This document shows positions 1-8,871 of a DNA stretch of 64,000 bases, one piece after another. Location: assembly GCF_000170755.1 (NCBI RefSeq), contig NZ_ABCK01000005.1, positions 248,001 to 312,000 of the forward strand, given 5' to 3'. A model generated the notes under the pieces. The model ran no database searches. It worked only from the letters and a program-made list of their open reading frames with translations, and was not told where the DNA came from. The stretch is from Lentisphaera araneosa HTCC2155. GTDB taxonomy: Bacteria; Verrucomicrobiota; Lentisphaeria; Lentisphaerales; Lentisphaeraceae. Within the stretch, counting starts at the first letter, position 1. Every line of letters begins with the position of its first letter. Made by a program: the position numbers and the translations under genes.

Positions 1-988
1 CAATAAGATTAGAGTTTCTTACACCCTTGGGAATCGACTTCGGCCAGGTCGCGATAAAAGGAACGTGAGTCCCCCACTCGATGGGCTGGCTTTTTGAACC
101 GATAATTTCTTTTTCTCCCATCATAGAAACAATGGGCTTATCCGTACCATTGTCGCCAGTAAAAATAACTAAAGTATTCTCTCTTAGCCCAAGGCTCTCA
201 AGTTTATCAAGAATTTTGCCTACTATCTTATCCGTATAGGCCATCATATCGGGGAAGTACATTGCATCCCCTTTATAAGTGGGGCTACCAGTATTTTTTG
301 TTGCCCAATCCGGTGAATCTGGCGTCACATCAAAGGGGCAATGAACTAAGGCCATTGGATAATAGAGGAAAAATGGCTTGTCTTTATTTTCTTCAATGAA
401 CTCACAAGCGAAATCAGAGGTGAGGTCTGGGCCATACATCTTGGGGTACTGTTTAGCTTCTGACTTGATTTTTCCATCGATTTTCTGAGTGTGCTGAATC
501 CAAGGGCTAGCAAATCTTGAATCGCGCTTTTCGCCCGTAAAACCCATGACTGAGCTCTTTAATTTATGTCTCCACAAAAAGGCTTCATCAAAACCGAAGT
601 GAAGTGGTGAGTCATCCTCTGTACCAAGTTGCCATTTCCCTGTGATTGCCGTTGCGTAGCCCGCTTCCTGAAAATAATGGCCAAAAGTTTTTTCTCTTCT
701 GTCGAGCTTACCGAATTTCATGTAATTGACCACATTGCTCGTACCAGTCATAATCTTTACCCGTGAAGGAGTGCAAACTGCCTGGGCATGACATTGCTCG
801 AAAAGGATGCCCTCCTCGGCCATTTTATCGATGCGGGGTGTTTTGTAGGAAGTTCCGCCGTGGGCTCCAATACATTCATAGCCCATATCGTCCGCCATAA
901 TTAAAACAATATTGGGGCGAAGATCCTTTGCGTTTACCGCAAAAGCGAAAGCAAAAATGCATAAAATTCTAAAAGTTATATTGTTCAT
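1..988 (-). CDS. Secreted Cys-type sulfatase, 3' end cut by window
   Basis: Translating the minus strand from the ATG at 988 gives an open frame to the window edge (329 codons seen, no stop). It begins with a signal peptide (MNNITFRILC then a hydrophobic stretch ending VNA) and the sulfatase start RPNIVLIMADDMGY, whose two Asp would bind calcium. C72 lies in VCTPSR, the C-x-P-S-R motif whose Cys is oxidised to formylglycine. GKWQLG and FTGDNGTD follow, matching the conserved lysine and second metal-site regions of alkaline-phosphatase-fold sulfatases. It should hydrolyse sulfate esters outside the cytoplasm; the substrate is unknown. The C-terminal part lies outside the window, so tail and operon partner are unseen. 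Confidence 0.93.
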   Translation of the reverse strand, partial: MNNITFRILCIFAFAFAVNAKDLRPNIVLIMADDMGYECIGAHGGTSYKTPRIDKMAEEGILFEQCHAQAVCTPSRVKIMTGTSNVVNYMKFGKLDRREKTFGHYFQEAGYATAITGKWQLGTEDDSPLHFGFDEAFLWRHKLKSSVMGFTGEKRDSRFASPWIQHTQKIDGKIKSEAKQYPKMYGPDLTSDFACEFIEENKDKPFFLYYPMALVHCPFDVTPDSPDWATKNTGSPTYKGDAMYFPDMMAYTDKIVGKILDKLESLGLRENTLVIFTGDNGTDKPIVSMMGEKEIIGSKSQPIEWGTHVPFIATWPKSIPKGVRNSNLI

Positions 989-1242
989 TTAAATCTCGTT
1001 GTTAAATCTCTTATAAGTTTTACACACAAGCCTTCTCCCCGATGGGACACAGTTAAAACAAATTATTAACATTATAATTCGCGAGCTTGTCGTACTTAAA
1101 GATTAATCGACAGTAAAGCAGCGCTTATATACAAATAAGATGCGCTTTGTTGTGATTTTTATCAGACGAATGAAAAATGAGCGGTGAATAAGAAGCCCAA
1201 GGGCCTAGCTATAACAATTAGAAATTGTGGTAGCTGTGTAAC

Positions 1243-2307
1243 TTATCTCTCCAAAATGATCATTGGGCCACCCCTAATCTTGAGTTCTTTGAAGAATTTT
1301 AATGCGCCATCATTATTGATATGATAAATAATAGTAGACTTATCTTTCTGTGAGGAACTGTATAAAAACTTTCCAGATCGATCAACTATTATCTCTCTAG
1401 AGTTCATCGCCTTATTAAGATAAACTCCAACTCTTTTAAGTATTTCCCCCGTATCAATATCTAAACTGAATACTGCGATACTTCCTTGATTGCCATCCTT
1501 GCCAGCTCTATTTGATATGAAAAGGAAACGACCATCATGACTTAAGGCAAGCTTTGATGGATTAGCCAAAGTAGCTTCTCTAACAGTTGAAAATTCCTGC
1601 CATATTTCAAGACCATCTTTATCGTATTTCAGAGAAACAACTCCACCACCTTTTTCGTAAGTACAGTAAAGCACCTTCTGCTGAGGATGCTGAACTAAAC
1701 TACGAAAATTGGCATAGCCCTTTTTTTCCAAATCAGGTCCCGTAATAAAAGGTTTAGCTAAAGGACTTAACTTGCCGGACTCCTTGTTGAACTTAAACTG
1801 GTACAATCGATTATCCCAATTATGGGGCACAAAGACAAAGTCACCATCATTCGAAAATTTAATATCATGTGGATGGTCTGTTGTAGTGAGCAAATCAACT
1901 TGTTTCCCAGTAGAAACATAGTCCCTCATTGCTTGTACCGACACTTGATTAGCACGGTAATGATACATGACATAATAACGGCCATCAGCTGATAATTGCC
2001 CCGCACCACTTAATGAGACTTTTCCTGTACCTTTCACAGTTAAGCTCCCCTTTTCACCAACAGAAAGAGTTTGTAGTTCAGAATTTGAAATCGTGTAAAT
2101 ATACTTCCCATTATTTGCTGGTGCCAAACTACTAAGGCCCTTCTTAAACTTTAAGCTTTTGATGAAAGTCAAATCGCCGTTTTGATCTTGAATTAGGTAT
2201 TGATCAATAGATTTACCTTTTTTATTCAAAAGGTAAAAATATTGTTCCGCATAAACCGTCGGTCCTAAAAAAATAAGCGCGATCAGAGCATTAAGTAAGT
2301 ATTTCAT
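1243..2307 (-). CDS. Secreted beta-propeller protein, YncE/lactonase-like
   Basis: A 354-residue protein with an N-terminal signal peptide ending about PTVYA. The rest consists of repeated strands of the type DGRYYVMYHY, GDFVFVPHNWDN, PQQKVLYCTYEKG, DGRFLFISNRAG and SGKFLYSSS, spaced about 45-50 residues apart. This is the usual pattern of a seven-bladed propeller of the 6-phosphogluconolactonase/YncE type. Export argues against a role in the cytoplasmic pentose phosphate pathway, so it is better called a secreted propeller of unknown ligand. No transmembrane segment or heme motif was seen. It is a single gene, convergent with nothing close and about 340 bp from the divergent DUF1080 gene. 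Family call is fairly secure; function is open. Confidence 0.75.
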   Translation of the reverse strand: MKYLLNALIALIFLGPTVYAEQYFYLLNKKGKSIDQYLIQDQNGDLTFIKSLKFKKGLSSLAPANNGKYIYTISNSELQTLSVGEKGSLTVKGTGKVSLSGAGQLSADGRYYVMYHYRANQVSVQAMRDYVSTGKQVDLLTTTDHPHDIKFSNDGDFVFVPHNWDNRLYQFKFNKESGKLSPLAKPFITGPDLEKKGYANFRSLVQHPQQKVLYCTYEKGGGVVSLKYDKDGLEIWQEFSTVREATLANPSKLALSHDGRFLFISNRAGKDGNQGSIAVFSLDIDTGEILKRVGVYLNKAMNSREIIVDRSGKFLYSSSQKDKSTIIYHINNDGALKFFKELKIRGGPMIILER

Positions 2308-2649
2308 GTTTTTGTTTTGTATCTATCCCAGTTTTTTGCTGTAAACTTGTATTTCATCCAGCTTATAAGTCAGTCATTATTCTTATTAAGAATTAACTTC
2401 ATTATAAAACCTCATGCACTGTTAAACAAAATATTATAAGCCTTCACTCAATCTAATTAAAACATGGGACGCCATTTTCCATTATATCTTCAAGAAAAGC
2501 TCATAAACCTCTACAAGACTTCTTAGTTAATAGAATTTAATTTGACGGGTGAGTGTCCAAATGTGTAAAGATCTCTTGTGTATATTCGATAAATATTTTC
2601 GAATGCCTTCCGGGCACTCATACTACTCACATAAGTAAGGACAAAAGCT
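2308..2649. other. Divergent intergenic spacer
   Basis: A gene-free stretch between two divergently transcribed genes, so both promoters should lie here. AT-rich throughout. A purine-rich AAGGA sits at 2637-2641 before the ATG at 2650. I see no convincing operator, ORF or structured RNA. Confidence 0.5.
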
Positions 2650-3321
2650 ATGCGATCATTTTTAATTCTCAGTCTCTTCAGTTTCTCCATTTTTGCAGCG
2701 GAGATGAATACCCTCAGTGATGAACAAAAGAGCGAAGGCTGGCAACTGCTTTTTGATGGTAAGACAACAAATGGCTGGGTTAATTACCAATCTGACAAAC
2801 TCAACCCCCTATGGGTTGCCGAAGATGGCTGCTTAAAGCTAGTAAAAAAAGGTGGTGGCCACATGCACAGCACATCTTCATTTAAAGATTTTGAGCTCAA
2901 ACTGCAGTGGAAGATCTCTGCAGGTGGCAATAGCGGCGTCTTCCTCAGAGTTACTCCCAAAAGCGCTTCCGGCAGCCCCGAAATGCAGGTCCTCGACAAC
3001 GAAAAGAATGGCAATGGCAAAGACCCAAAGACCTCTGCTGGCGCACTCTACGGCATCATTGCTGCACCCAAAGGAGCCGTGAAAGCTCAGGGTGAATGGA
3101 ATCAGGTACATATTATCGCCAAGGGCAAACACTATCAATTTTTCCTCAATGGTGTAAAAACTGCTGATTTTGATATCGATAGCGAGGAATTTCAAAAACT
3201 AAAGAGCCAAGGAAAAATGGCTAAGAAAAAGACTTATGGCAGTAATACCGAGGGTCACATTGGCCTTCAAGATCATGGTAAAGAAGTTTGCTTCCGCAAC
3301 ATTATGATTAAGGAGCTCTAA
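2650..3321 (+). CDS. Secreted DUF1080 (3-keto-disaccharide hydrolase-like) protein
   Basis: A 223-residue exported protein: signal peptide MRSFLILSLFSFSIFAA, then one DUF1080 domain. The signature GWQLLFDGKTTNGW lies near residues 30-45, followed by FKDFELKLQWKISAGGNSGVFLR and a terminal GHIGLQDHGKEVCFRNIMIKEL. The fold is a concanavalin-like beta-sandwich; some members act on 3-keto sugars, others may only bind glycans. The stop codon directly abuts the start of the next gene, a sulfatase, so the two are almost certainly cotranscribed and coupled. That context favours a job in sulfated-glycan breakdown. ATG 2650 has an AAGGA upstream. Confidence 0.85.
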   Translation: MRSFLILSLFSFSIFAAEMNTLSDEQKSEGWQLLFDGKTTNGWVNYQSDKLNPLWVAEDGCLKLVKKGGGHMHSTSSFKDFELKLQWKISAGGNSGVFLRVTPKSASGSPEMQVLDNEKNGNGKDPKTSAGALYGIIAAPKGAVKAQGEWNQVHIIAKGKHYQFFLNGVKTADFDIDSEEFQKLKSQGKMAKKKTYGSNTEGHIGLQDHGKEVCFRNIMIKEL

Positions 3322-3324
3322 TTG

Positions 3325-4908
3325 ATGAAGTGTTTCTTATTCGCACTGCTTTTTTCACTTTTTGCGATCAAGGCTAACGAAAAGCCCAATGTACTTCTTA
3401 TCCTCGTGGATGATATGGGATACTCGGATATCGGCTGCATGGGCTCAGAGATCCCCACCCCGCACCTCGACTCACTAGCCAGTAATGGCATGCTCTTTAC
3501 CCAAGCCTACAACACGGCTAAATGCTTCTCAACACGCGCCTCACTCCTCAGTGGAGTTTATTTTCAGCAGACCGACAAAGACTTCACCAACACAAACCTC
3601 ATTGCAGAAGTCCTTAAGCCACAGGGCTACACCAGCCTCTGGGCCGGCAAACACCACGCCAGTTTTGACCCGCGCACGAGGGGTTTCGACCGCTTTTACG
3701 GTTTCCTCGGTGGAGCGGTCAGCTTCTGGAACCCCAGCATGGTTCAGCGAGAAGGTGTAGGCAAACCTGCCAACATCGGTGAATCTCCTTGGATTCTCGA
3801 CAGCGATGAAAAAACCCTGCCTTTCACGCCTGATAAAGATTGGTATGCGACAGATGCTTTTACTGACAAAGGCATTGCTTGGCTGGAAGAATACAAAGAT
3901 GATAAACCTTTCTTCCTCTACATGGCTTATAACGCTCCGCACTGGCCCCTTCATGCTCACAAAGAAGATATCGACTTATTCAAGGGCAAGTACGACGCTG
4001 GCTTTGAAGCCATTCGTGCGGCTCGTTTCAAACGCCAAATGGATGAAAATATTCTCGGCCCATCTGTAAAAGAATTAGCCGTACCAGATTGGAATGAAAT
4101 TTGGTCAGAACTTAGCCCCAAAGAAAAAGAGCAGTATGCTCGCCGTATGGAAATCCATGCAGCGATGATGAAAAACCTCGACGACAATATTGGTCGCCTC
4201 GTGACTAAACTTAAAGAACAAGGTCGCCTAGATAATACCCTCATCTTTTTTCTTGGCGATAATGGTGCCAGCCCCGAAAGCCCTGACGGTCGTGTTAAAA
4301 ACTTTGATGTGAATAACTTATCCGGTGATGAAACGAGTTACCCTTCCATTCGCAAAAGCTGGGCTGTAACGGCAAATACACCACTCAATCTCTATAAGTC
4401 TTCTTCTTTCGAAGGAGGAACCAATACGCCAATGATCGTTCATTGGCCCAAAGGAATTAAAAAGACAGGGACAAATAACCATACTCCTGTGCACTTAGTC
4501 GACATTATGCCCACACTTGTTGAACTTGGTGGTGCTGAATACAAAGCGAGTGAAAAAATCCCTCCCATGCAGGGGGTTTCCATGACTGCTCTATTCAAAG
4601 GCGAGTCCATCAATCGCGAGAATCCGCTCTTTTTTCAGTATGCTGGCGGTTCAGCTCTTCGCGATGGTGATTACAAACTCGTAAGAAGAAACTACAAAAA
4701 ACCCTGGGAGCTTTACAAAGTGTCCACTGATCGTGTTGAAAAACATAATCTCGCCAAAGAAATGCCTGAAAAAGTTGAGGCCATGAATAAAGCCTGGCAG
4801 CAAAAATTCAAAGATATGACTGGCAGCTCCTTTACGGATCACCTCAAGGAAAATGAACAGAAAAAGAAAGAAAAAGCCGCAAAAATTGCGAAAAGAAAAA
4901 AGAAATAA
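3325..4908 (+). CDS. Secreted sulfatase with atypical CFSTR active-site motif
   Basis: 527 residues from ATG 3325; a TTG three bases earlier is also possible, but AAGGAG at 3310-3315 is well spaced for the ATG. Signal peptide, then KPNVLLILVDDMGYSD with the calcium-binding Asp pair, GKHHASFD, APHWPLHA and FFLGDNGASPES. The active-site Cys (residue 67) lies in AKCFSTRASLLSG: the position normally Pro (or Ala) two residues after the Cys is Ser. Close relatives at 12044 and 22764 have KCAPTR there, so a single C-to-T change in the codon would explain it. Whether the Cys is still converted to formylglycine is uncertain. The C-terminus is very Lys-rich. It follows DUF1080 directly. Confidence 0.92.
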   Translation: MKCFLFALLFSLFAIKANEKPNVLLILVDDMGYSDIGCMGSEIPTPHLDSLASNGMLFTQAYNTAKCFSTRASLLSGVYFQQTDKDFTNTNLIAEVLKPQGYTSLWAGKHHASFDPRTRGFDRFYGFLGGAVSFWNPSMVQREGVGKPANIGESPWILDSDEKTLPFTPDKDWYATDAFTDKGIAWLEEYKDDKPFFLYMAYNAPHWPLHAHKEDIDLFKGKYDAGFEAIRAARFKRQMDENILGPSVKELAVPDWNEIWSELSPKEKEQYARRMEIHAAMMKNLDDNIGRLVTKLKEQGRLDNTLIFFLGDNGASPESPDGRVKNFDVNNLSGDETSYPSIRKSWAVTANTPLNLYKSSSFEGGTNTPMIVHWPKGIKKTGTNNHTPVHLVDIMPTLVELGGAEYKASEKIPPMQGVSMTALFKGESINRENPLFFQYAGGSALRDGDYKLVRRNYKKPWELYKVSTDRVEKHNLAKEMPEKVEAMNKAWQQKFKDMTGSSFTDHLKENEQKKKEKAAKIAKRKKK

Positions 4909-4972
4909 GTTCTCACTCTTGTGAGCAGGAAGTTAAGTCTGTATAATTCCAGTGACAATAACGGGAGCCAAA

Positions 4973-5593
4973 ATGAGCGATAAGCCAGACCAATTTCTCA
5001 CAAGAGAAACACTACTTAGCCGTGCAAAGAACCAGGACGATGCCACTGCATGGGAAGACTTTGTTAATTACTACAAGGATTTCATATTCATTGTCATTCG
5101 GCACATGAATATTCCTTACAATGATTGTGAGGACTTGATCCAAGAAACCTTGCTCAAAATTTGGAAAAACCTACAAAAATTTGACGTGGATAATGACCGC
5201 GCCAAATTCCGCACTTGGTTGAGTACGGTGGTTCGAAACACTGTTCTCAATTATATCGACAAGAAAAATCGCAACTACAAGAAGCAGGAACGCGTTCGCG
5301 AAGAGCAAGAAGTACGACCCGAATTATTTAATCAATCTAAGGATGGGCAACTCGACGAATTTATCGAAAAGGAATGGCAAGTTTACGTCACTAACTTGGC
5401 GATGAAAAAGATCACGCCCCTCTTCTCTCCTCAAGCAATAGAAGCTTTCCAAAGAAGTTTGGATGGCGAGAGCACCGAAAGTATTGCCGAAAAACTCAAC
5501 ATTAAACCTAACTCAGTTTACAAACTCAAGAACCGCGTCAAAGGTCGCCTCATTCTTGAAATCAAAGCCCTCAAACGCGAACTCGAGCCCTAA
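4973..5593 (+). CDS. ECF-type RNA polymerase sigma factor
   Basis: 206 residues from ATG 4973, chosen over an upstream in-frame ATG (4952) because GGGAG lies just before it. Region 2 is clear: an acidic-aromatic helix WEDFVNYYKDFIFIVIR, the core-binding DCEDLIQETLLKIWKNL, and KFRTWLSTVVRNTVLNYI for -10 recognition. Region 4 is the C-terminal SIAEKLNIKPNSVYKLKNRVKGRL helix-turn-helix. It sits 26 bp before a membrane Ser/Thr kinase, so the pair is probably one transcript. No anti-sigma gene is nearby. ECF factors linked to Ser/Thr kinases are known from Planctomycetes; by analogy the kinase may control this factor. A second factor of the same type is at 45387. Confidence 0.92.
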   Translation: MSDKPDQFLTRETLLSRAKNQDDATAWEDFVNYYKDFIFIVIRHMNIPYNDCEDLIQETLLKIWKNLQKFDVDNDRAKFRTWLSTVVRNTVLNYIDKKNRNYKKQERVREEQEVRPELFNQSKDGQLDEFIEKEWQVYVTNLAMKKITPLFSPQAIEAFQRSLDGESTESIAEKLNIKPNSVYKLKNRVKGRLILEIKALKRELEP

Positions 5594-5619
5594 GCTTTAG
5601 GTCTAAAGCACTTTCCCCC

Positions 5620-7644
5620 ATGACAGATAACAAAGTAGATATGGATTACCGTCTTCTCGACTTCTACGATGAAGTCGATGAAGACGAAAGTGCTCTTCTA
5701 GAGGACTCTGCCCCCATCTACTATGAGCTCATGGGGCTTCCCAAGCGCTATACCGATTTTTCATTCCTCGCCAAAGGGGGTATGAAGCAGGTATCAAAAG
5801 TTTTTGATCAAAAATCCAATCGTCATGTGGCTTATGCTCAGCTCCTTCCCGAATCACCTCGCGAGCTCTACGAACCCTTCTTGAGAGAAGGTCGCCTCAC
5901 AGCTTTACTCGAACACCCCAATATTATCACCATCCACGATGTGGGAGTCGACCGTAATGAGCTTCCTTACTTTACGATGGAAATCATGACTGGTCAGACC
6001 CTTGCCGAGATCATAAAACAACTCAATGCCAAAGACCCGACTTGTCAATACAGTCAGGATGACCTCCTGCGAATTTTTATTAAAATCTGCGATGCGATTT
6101 CCTATGCTCATTCTAAAGGCGTCTTGCACCTAGATATAAAACCCGAAAATATTCAGGTGGGCCAATTTGGTGAAGTGATCATCTGTGATTGGGGACTCGG
6201 TAAAATCATTGGCTCAGAAGAGGAAGAAGAAAAAGATTTTGATGAGCTCCTACTGAATCCCGATCTTCTGAACAACATGACCCTAGATGGCGTCATCAAG
6301 GGAACGCCAGGCTTCATGGCCCCTGAACAAATCCACAAAATGTGTGATATGTCTGAACAAACCGATATCTATTCTCTCGGATCAATTCTCTACACAATTC
6401 TTTGCCTCAAGAGTCCCATTGAAGCAGAAAATACCAAGGAAGCGCTGGCAAAAACAACCCAGGGAGAATTTTTACTCCCCAGTGAACGCCTGCCGGATTC
6501 TCCTGTGCCAAAAAGTTTGGAAGCGGTCATTTCAAAGGCCATGGAAAGAAATCCAGAAGATCGCTACGAATCTTGTGTGCAACTTAAGAGTGAACTAGAA
6601 AAATACCTCTCTGGTCATGCCACCCATGCAGAAAACGCCGGTATCATCAAACTCTTAAGCCTTCTCTACAAACGTAATAAAACCTTGTCAATCACCATTA
6701 TCAGTGCCATCACTTTGTTTACCATCGGCGTGATCATTTCTTTCAAATCACTCAAACAGCGTGAGCAAGTTGCGCAGAACGCAAAATTACTTGCCGAAGA
6801 AAACCTCCAAAAATACAAAATCTCTCAGGAAGAAAAAGAAAAAGTTCGAGCTCGGCTACAAAGTAATCTCTTGGAAAACTTTAAAGAATTTCGCTCCACT
6901 GCAAACCTTAGAGTTTCCGCGAAAAAAATGCAACAAGCCATACTCAATGACCCAGAAAACAAAAAATTGTGGCTGGAACTAGGCAATACTTATTTTATGA
7001 TGCAGGATTTTGAGAAAAGTATCGAGGCTTTTGAAAAGTCAGGTGCCAAGAAAGATTTTTTACTTATGCGCATCGCGAAAAAATATAAAGATCGCAAAGG
7101 CAATAGACGCTTATTGAGTGGTGATGATTTAGGGGCGTTATTTCGCGATATAAATAATCCTATTCGTTGGCCGGTAAAGCGCACCATGCTCTTATTTGAT
7201 TCAATTACCCGTGCAAATCACGATGACCATACAGTGGTGGTCAAATCTCTATTGGAAGAATTTAACCCAGAATGGAATGGCGCCTTTAAATATAGTGTCA
7301 GGCACTCACTCCTTATCACGGGTCCCCATTTAAAAACACTCGCTAAATTTGATCACCAAAACACCCCCTATTGCTTATTAAGCACTCTGAAAATCAATTC
7401 ACTGCACCTCTACAAAACATCTTTTTCTGACCTGCATCAAATCCGTGGTCTCAACATCAATAAACTGGATATACGAGGTACGAAAGTCAGCGACTTAAGT
7501 CCTCTACAATTCCAAACAAAAATTCGTATCTTAATTATTCTGCCGGGTCAATTCACTAAAGAACAGCTCAAGCAGCTCCCTTCCTGGATTGCCTATCGTC
7601 AAGAAACTTATGAAAAGTCCCCGATTAAAGGACTTAATAAATAA
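5620..7644 (+). CDS. Membrane Ser/Thr kinase, WNK-like lysine position
   Basis: 674 residues: acidic N-terminus (1-45), kinase domain (about 48-330), one membrane span (356-375), a charged coiled coil, a TPR-like unit (about 440-475) and a short leucine-rich tail (about 590-640). The catalytic loop HLDIKPEN keeps D172 and N177 but has Leu for the HRD Arg; DFG is DWG (190-192); GTPGFMAPEQ is intact. The beta-3 motif is VAYA, with Ala73 where VAIK has its lysine, and the glycine loop is AKGGMKQV, with K56 at the third glycine. That is the WNK-kinase arrangement, so activity is plausible. The kinase domain should be cytoplasmic and the tail periplasmic. No good ribosome site precedes ATG 5620; translation is perhaps coupled to the sigma gene. 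Confidence 0.88.
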   Translation: MTDNKVDMDYRLLDFYDEVDEDESALLEDSAPIYYELMGLPKRYTDFSFLAKGGMKQVSKVFDQKSNRHVAYAQLLPESPRELYEPFLREGRLTALLEHPNIITIHDVGVDRNELPYFTMEIMTGQTLAEIIKQLNAKDPTCQYSQDDLLRIFIKICDAISYAHSKGVLHLDIKPENIQVGQFGEVIICDWGLGKIIGSEEEEEKDFDELLLNPDLLNNMTLDGVIKGTPGFMAPEQIHKMCDMSEQTDIYSLGSILYTILCLKSPIEAENTKEALAKTTQGEFLLPSERLPDSPVPKSLEAVISKAMERNPEDRYESCVQLKSELEKYLSGHATHAENAGIIKLLSLLYKRNKTLSITIISAITLFTIGVIISFKSLKQREQVAQNAKLLAEENLQKYKISQEEKEKVRARLQSNLLENFKEFRSTANLRVSAKKMQQAILNDPENKKLWLELGNTYFMMQDFEKSIEAFEKSGAKKDFLLMRIAKKYKDRKGNRRLLSGDDLGALFRDINNPIRWPVKRTMLLFDSITRANHDDHTVVVKSLLEEFNPEWNGAFKYSVRHSLLITGPHLKTLAKFDHQNTPYCLLSTLKINSLHLYKTSFSDLHQIRGLNINKLDIRGTKVSDLSPLQFQTKIRILIILPGQFTKEQLKQLPSWIAYRQETYEKSPIKGLNK

Positions 7645-7999
7645 ATTTAAGAGTACCCAGTTAACGATGTATATATATCTACAGCATAGGTAAATTATGG
7701 TGAAACCATTAAACTTTAATTAGCTTAGGGCAAAGCCCTAAAATAAACGAAGGGAGGAAGATATCATGCCTCTAGGTATGAAACTGAGAAGGCTGTTGAA
7801 GTAGTGTACCTAAAGGCACACAATTTTTCACCTTTGTACAAAACCCCACATTATATGTGGGGCTATTTAAAGTGACATCGCTTTGCGATGTGAGTTCTCA
7901 TCGTTAATTGCTTAATCGTAAATAAATTTAAGGTTCAAGGCAGCAAAGCAGATCAATTCTAATGACTATTGCTTATATCAACTAAATTGATGAGAAGCT
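7645..7999. repeat. Spacer with a series of mini-hairpins
   Basis: A gap of about 355 bp between the convergent kinase and pseudopilin genes. It holds several short perfect hairpins: GGTGAAACC near 7700, TTAGGGC-AAA-GCCCTAA near 7727, the terminator-like hairpin at 7844, and ACATCGC-TTT-GCGATGT at 7875-7891. Between them, GGGAGGAAG near 7752 is followed by ATG at 7766 and a 12-codon frame (MPLGMKLRRLLK); I cannot say whether it is translated. Confidence 0.5.
7844..7862 (+). terminator. Hairpin terminator after kinase gene
   Basis: CCCCACAT-TAT-ATGTGGGG is a perfect 8-bp stem with a 3-base loop, followed by CTATTT. The T-run is short. It lies 200 bp past the kinase stop and could end transcripts from either side of this convergent pair. 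Confidence 0.5.
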
Positions 8000-8758
8000 T
8001 TATTTCCAGCAATCCCACAGTGTCTCTTGAACATCACTAGTCGACCAAGCGTCAAACAGAGGGAAAGTGGTTTGCATAAAGTTTATATACCGAACGGACC
8101 CGTCACTCATGCCCCAATTGGTTTTATAACCATCATGTAGCCAAAAATCTAGGTCACTCACTTTATCTTGAAAATCATCGATTTGAATATTGGCATTTGA
8201 TCCCGTCCCAATAACTTTTTCCACACCTTCCCCAATCATGAGCGCATCATTATTGAGCTGAGTAATTTTCATACTTACTTGTGTACCATCATGGTCACCA
8301 GCCATCCATCCCCTGTGCTGGGCTTTAACGTTACCTGAATTTGTTAGGCCATACTTCGTTGGTCCATAGGAGGTTATAGGATGGCTTGGGTTATTACCTG
8401 AAGGCACAAATTCAGGACAGGCAAAAGTAGGAAAACTTGTGACTTGATTTTTTCCTTCGCTAATACCTGGTGAACGATTTTTATACTGATTGTCAGTTAA
8501 GTCTATATTTAAGTAGGAAAAAATCCTATCTGTCCAACCAACATTGTCACCCGTCCCTGTCGTATAATTAGTTGGAAAATATTGGTCATGATCATCAGTG
8601 TACATAAATAAAGCAGTCACAATCTGTTTATTATTATTGACACATATCGCTTTCATTGCTGTCTTACGTGCCTTTCCTAAAGCTGGTAAAAGTAAAGAGG
8701 CTAAAATTCCTATGATGGCCACGACTACTAAGAGTTCAATTAAGGTGAATTTTTTCAT
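8000..8758 (-). CDS. Type II pseudopilin-like protein (prepilin N-terminus, DGSV family)
   Basis: 252 residues. It opens with [19 protein letters not shown], a type IV prepilin/pseudopilin N-terminus: F+1, E+5 and a long hydrophobic helix serving as membrane anchor and assembly surface. The usual Gly just before the cleavage site is Lys here. The globular part has [25 protein letters not shown] and ends with H-x(10)-DGSVRYINF, like the large PVC family of DUF1559-type pseudopilins with an H-x-DG motif. It should be an inner-membrane or fibre subunit, but no secretion or pilus genes are adjacent. A close paralog is at 17163. The DNA identity at the 5' ends of the two copies is high. Confidence 0.85.
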   Translation of the reverse strand: MKKFTLIELLVVVAIIGILASLLLPALGKARKTAMKAICVNNNKQIVTALFMYTDDHDQYFPTNYTTGTGDNVGWTDRIFSYLNIDLTDNQYKNRSPGISEGKNQVTSFPTFACPEFVPSGNNPSHPITSYGPTKYGLTNSGNVKAQHRGWMAGDHDGTQVSMKITQLNNDALMIGEGVEKVIGTGSNANIQIDDFQDKVSDLDFWLHDGYKTNWGMSDGSVRYINFMQTTFPLFDAWSTSDVQETLWDCWK

Positions 8759-8871
8759 AATTATAAATCCCGTTTTATATAATCACTAAGTTCCTAAAAA
8801 TTTTAGGACATCACTGACTTCATTTTTCATAAAAACCTGACATTCTTATCAACTGAGAATATCAAAGCTAT

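Noticed and set aside
2784-3195. Several overlapping frames inside the DUF1080 gene
   Set aside because: They are shadows of one coding sequence with a clear signal peptide and domain.
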